Positions 13,283-13,932 of a stretch of 13,932 nt of DNA are shown piece by piece. The stretch's first letter is position 1. The number at the start of each line of letters is the position of its first letter. Location of the stretch: the NCBI RefSeq assembly GCF_938045205.1, contig NZ_CALIMY010000139.1, forward strand, positions 1 through 13,932, given 5' to 3'. Position numbers and translations under genes: made by a program. The DNA is from an uncultured Campylobacter sp. GTDB taxonomy: Bacteria; Campylobacterota; Campylobacteria; Campylobacterales; Campylobacteraceae. The notes beneath the pieces were generated by a model that was given only the letters and a program-made list of their open reading frames with translations, had not been told where the DNA came from and ran no database searches.

Positions 13283-13932
13283 TTTTTAAATTTTTCGGCC
13301 GCCGCGGAGCTAAAGCGCTCGTTTGAGTGCGGCTAGAGCATCGCTTCGGCGGTGCAGCTAAGTAAGTATGATGCGGCGCGCCGCGAGGAATTTTAAAAGC
13401 TCGGGCGCTAAAATAAAGCGAGATCCATCGCTGTTTGGCGACGTCGATTTTAAGGACCGAATGCATGCGAATGGTGAAATTTTAAGCCTTTTATATCGTA
13501 AATTTAACTTGCGCCGGTTGAATCAATTTCGCTGCGCGGCTCGTTTGGGAGAATTTTAACATCGCAAGATCGGGGTCGGTTTCGTATCCGTGGCGGCGTA
13601 AAATTTTATGTTCGCAGCGGTTAAATTTACGCCGAATTCACATTGTGTTTATAAAATGCGTAAAATATTAAATTTATGCAGCGCGCGAAAATGAAATTTT
13701 AAATTTCACCGTTTGCGGTTTTTGCTCATGAAATTTGACGCGATTTAAAATTGACGGCGAGCGAAGAGGAAATAGGCACCGTCGTGACAACGGCAAAGTA
13801 AAATACCTCAAACAAGAGCGTATTTTAGATGAGGCTGCAACCGCGCGCGGAAAGAATGAGCGTCGGGCAAGGAATACCGCAAATTGCGGGTTGGGAAATA
13901 CATGCCGAGTATGAAGCGCCGTAATCGCATGC
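13283..13932. other. Gene-free region after hslU
   Basis: No recognisable gene in 650 bases up to the window end. No convincing terminator follows hslU. Two open frames on the plus strand are noted but not called: 13368-13559 (no ribosome binding site) and 13735-13914 (59 codons from a TTG, containing KVKYLKQERILDEAATARGK, which reads protein-like). An overlapping pair of inverted repeats lies at 13800-13834. A gene could begin past the window edge. Confidence 0.5.

Noticed and set aside
13368..13559. 63-codon plus-strand frame after hslU
   Set aside because: No ribosome binding site, no recognisable similarity, and a composition shaped by AAATTTTAAA runs.

Overview
The window looks like chromosomal DNA from a Campylobacter species. 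Protein sequences such as HslU, HslV, PycA, ArgG and Bpt read as Campylobacterales versions. Gene-free DNA is full of AAATTTTAAA-type runs, and coding regions are richer in G+C than in C. jejuni. This points to the higher-GC, mostly oral group (C. gracilis, C. concisus, C. rectus and C. showae); C. gracilis is my best guess from composition alone. No plasmid, phage, transposase, rRNA or functional CRISPR-Cas features are visible.

Layout: (1) 1-959 holds a terminator for a gene left of the window, then about 0.9 kb of gene-free DNA. (2) 960-2399, minus strand: an OmpR/PhoB-family response regulator (RacR-like, no sensor kinase beside it), then a MetI-type ABC permease without its ATPase or binding protein. 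(3) 2400-3180: a divergent regulatory region, the HU gene hup with an intrinsic terminator, and tRNA-Leu(CAA). (4) 3296-5746, plus strand: an apparent operon of pycA (biotin carboxylase subunit of a two-subunit pyruvate carboxylase), a 93-aa charged protein of unknown function, and bpt (leucyltransferase of the N-end rule). (5) 5747-6299: a gene-free, partly GC-rich stretch with a strong hairpin. (6) 6300-7118, minus strand: a secreted beta-propeller-like protein. (7) 7119-8147: 1 kb without genes that contains a degenerate, regularly spaced repeat array. (8) 8148-9499, minus strand: a compact overlapping cluster of an S4 RNA-binding protein, tsaE and lptB. (9) 9588-13282, plus strand: argG, then rplI-hslV-hslU with overlapping reading frames. 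(10) 13283-13932: gene-free to the window end.

The genes are mainly housekeeping: nucleoid structure (hup), anaplerosis (pycA), protein quality control (bpt, hslVU, possibly the S4 protein), translation (tRNA-Leu, rplI, tsaE), LPS export (lptB), arginine synthesis (argG), amino-acid uptake (metI) and signalling (response regulator). From memory, S4-tsaE-lptB and argG-rplI-hslV-hslU form one neighbourhood in C. jejuni, where rpoN follows lptB and era follows hslU. Here both outer neighbours are replaced by gene-free DNA.

I see no convincing complete new system. The most unusual parts are the roughly 25% gene-free DNA, the degenerate repeat array at about 7.57-8.09 kb, the stand-alone metI and response regulator, and a paired direct repeat over the hup promoter.
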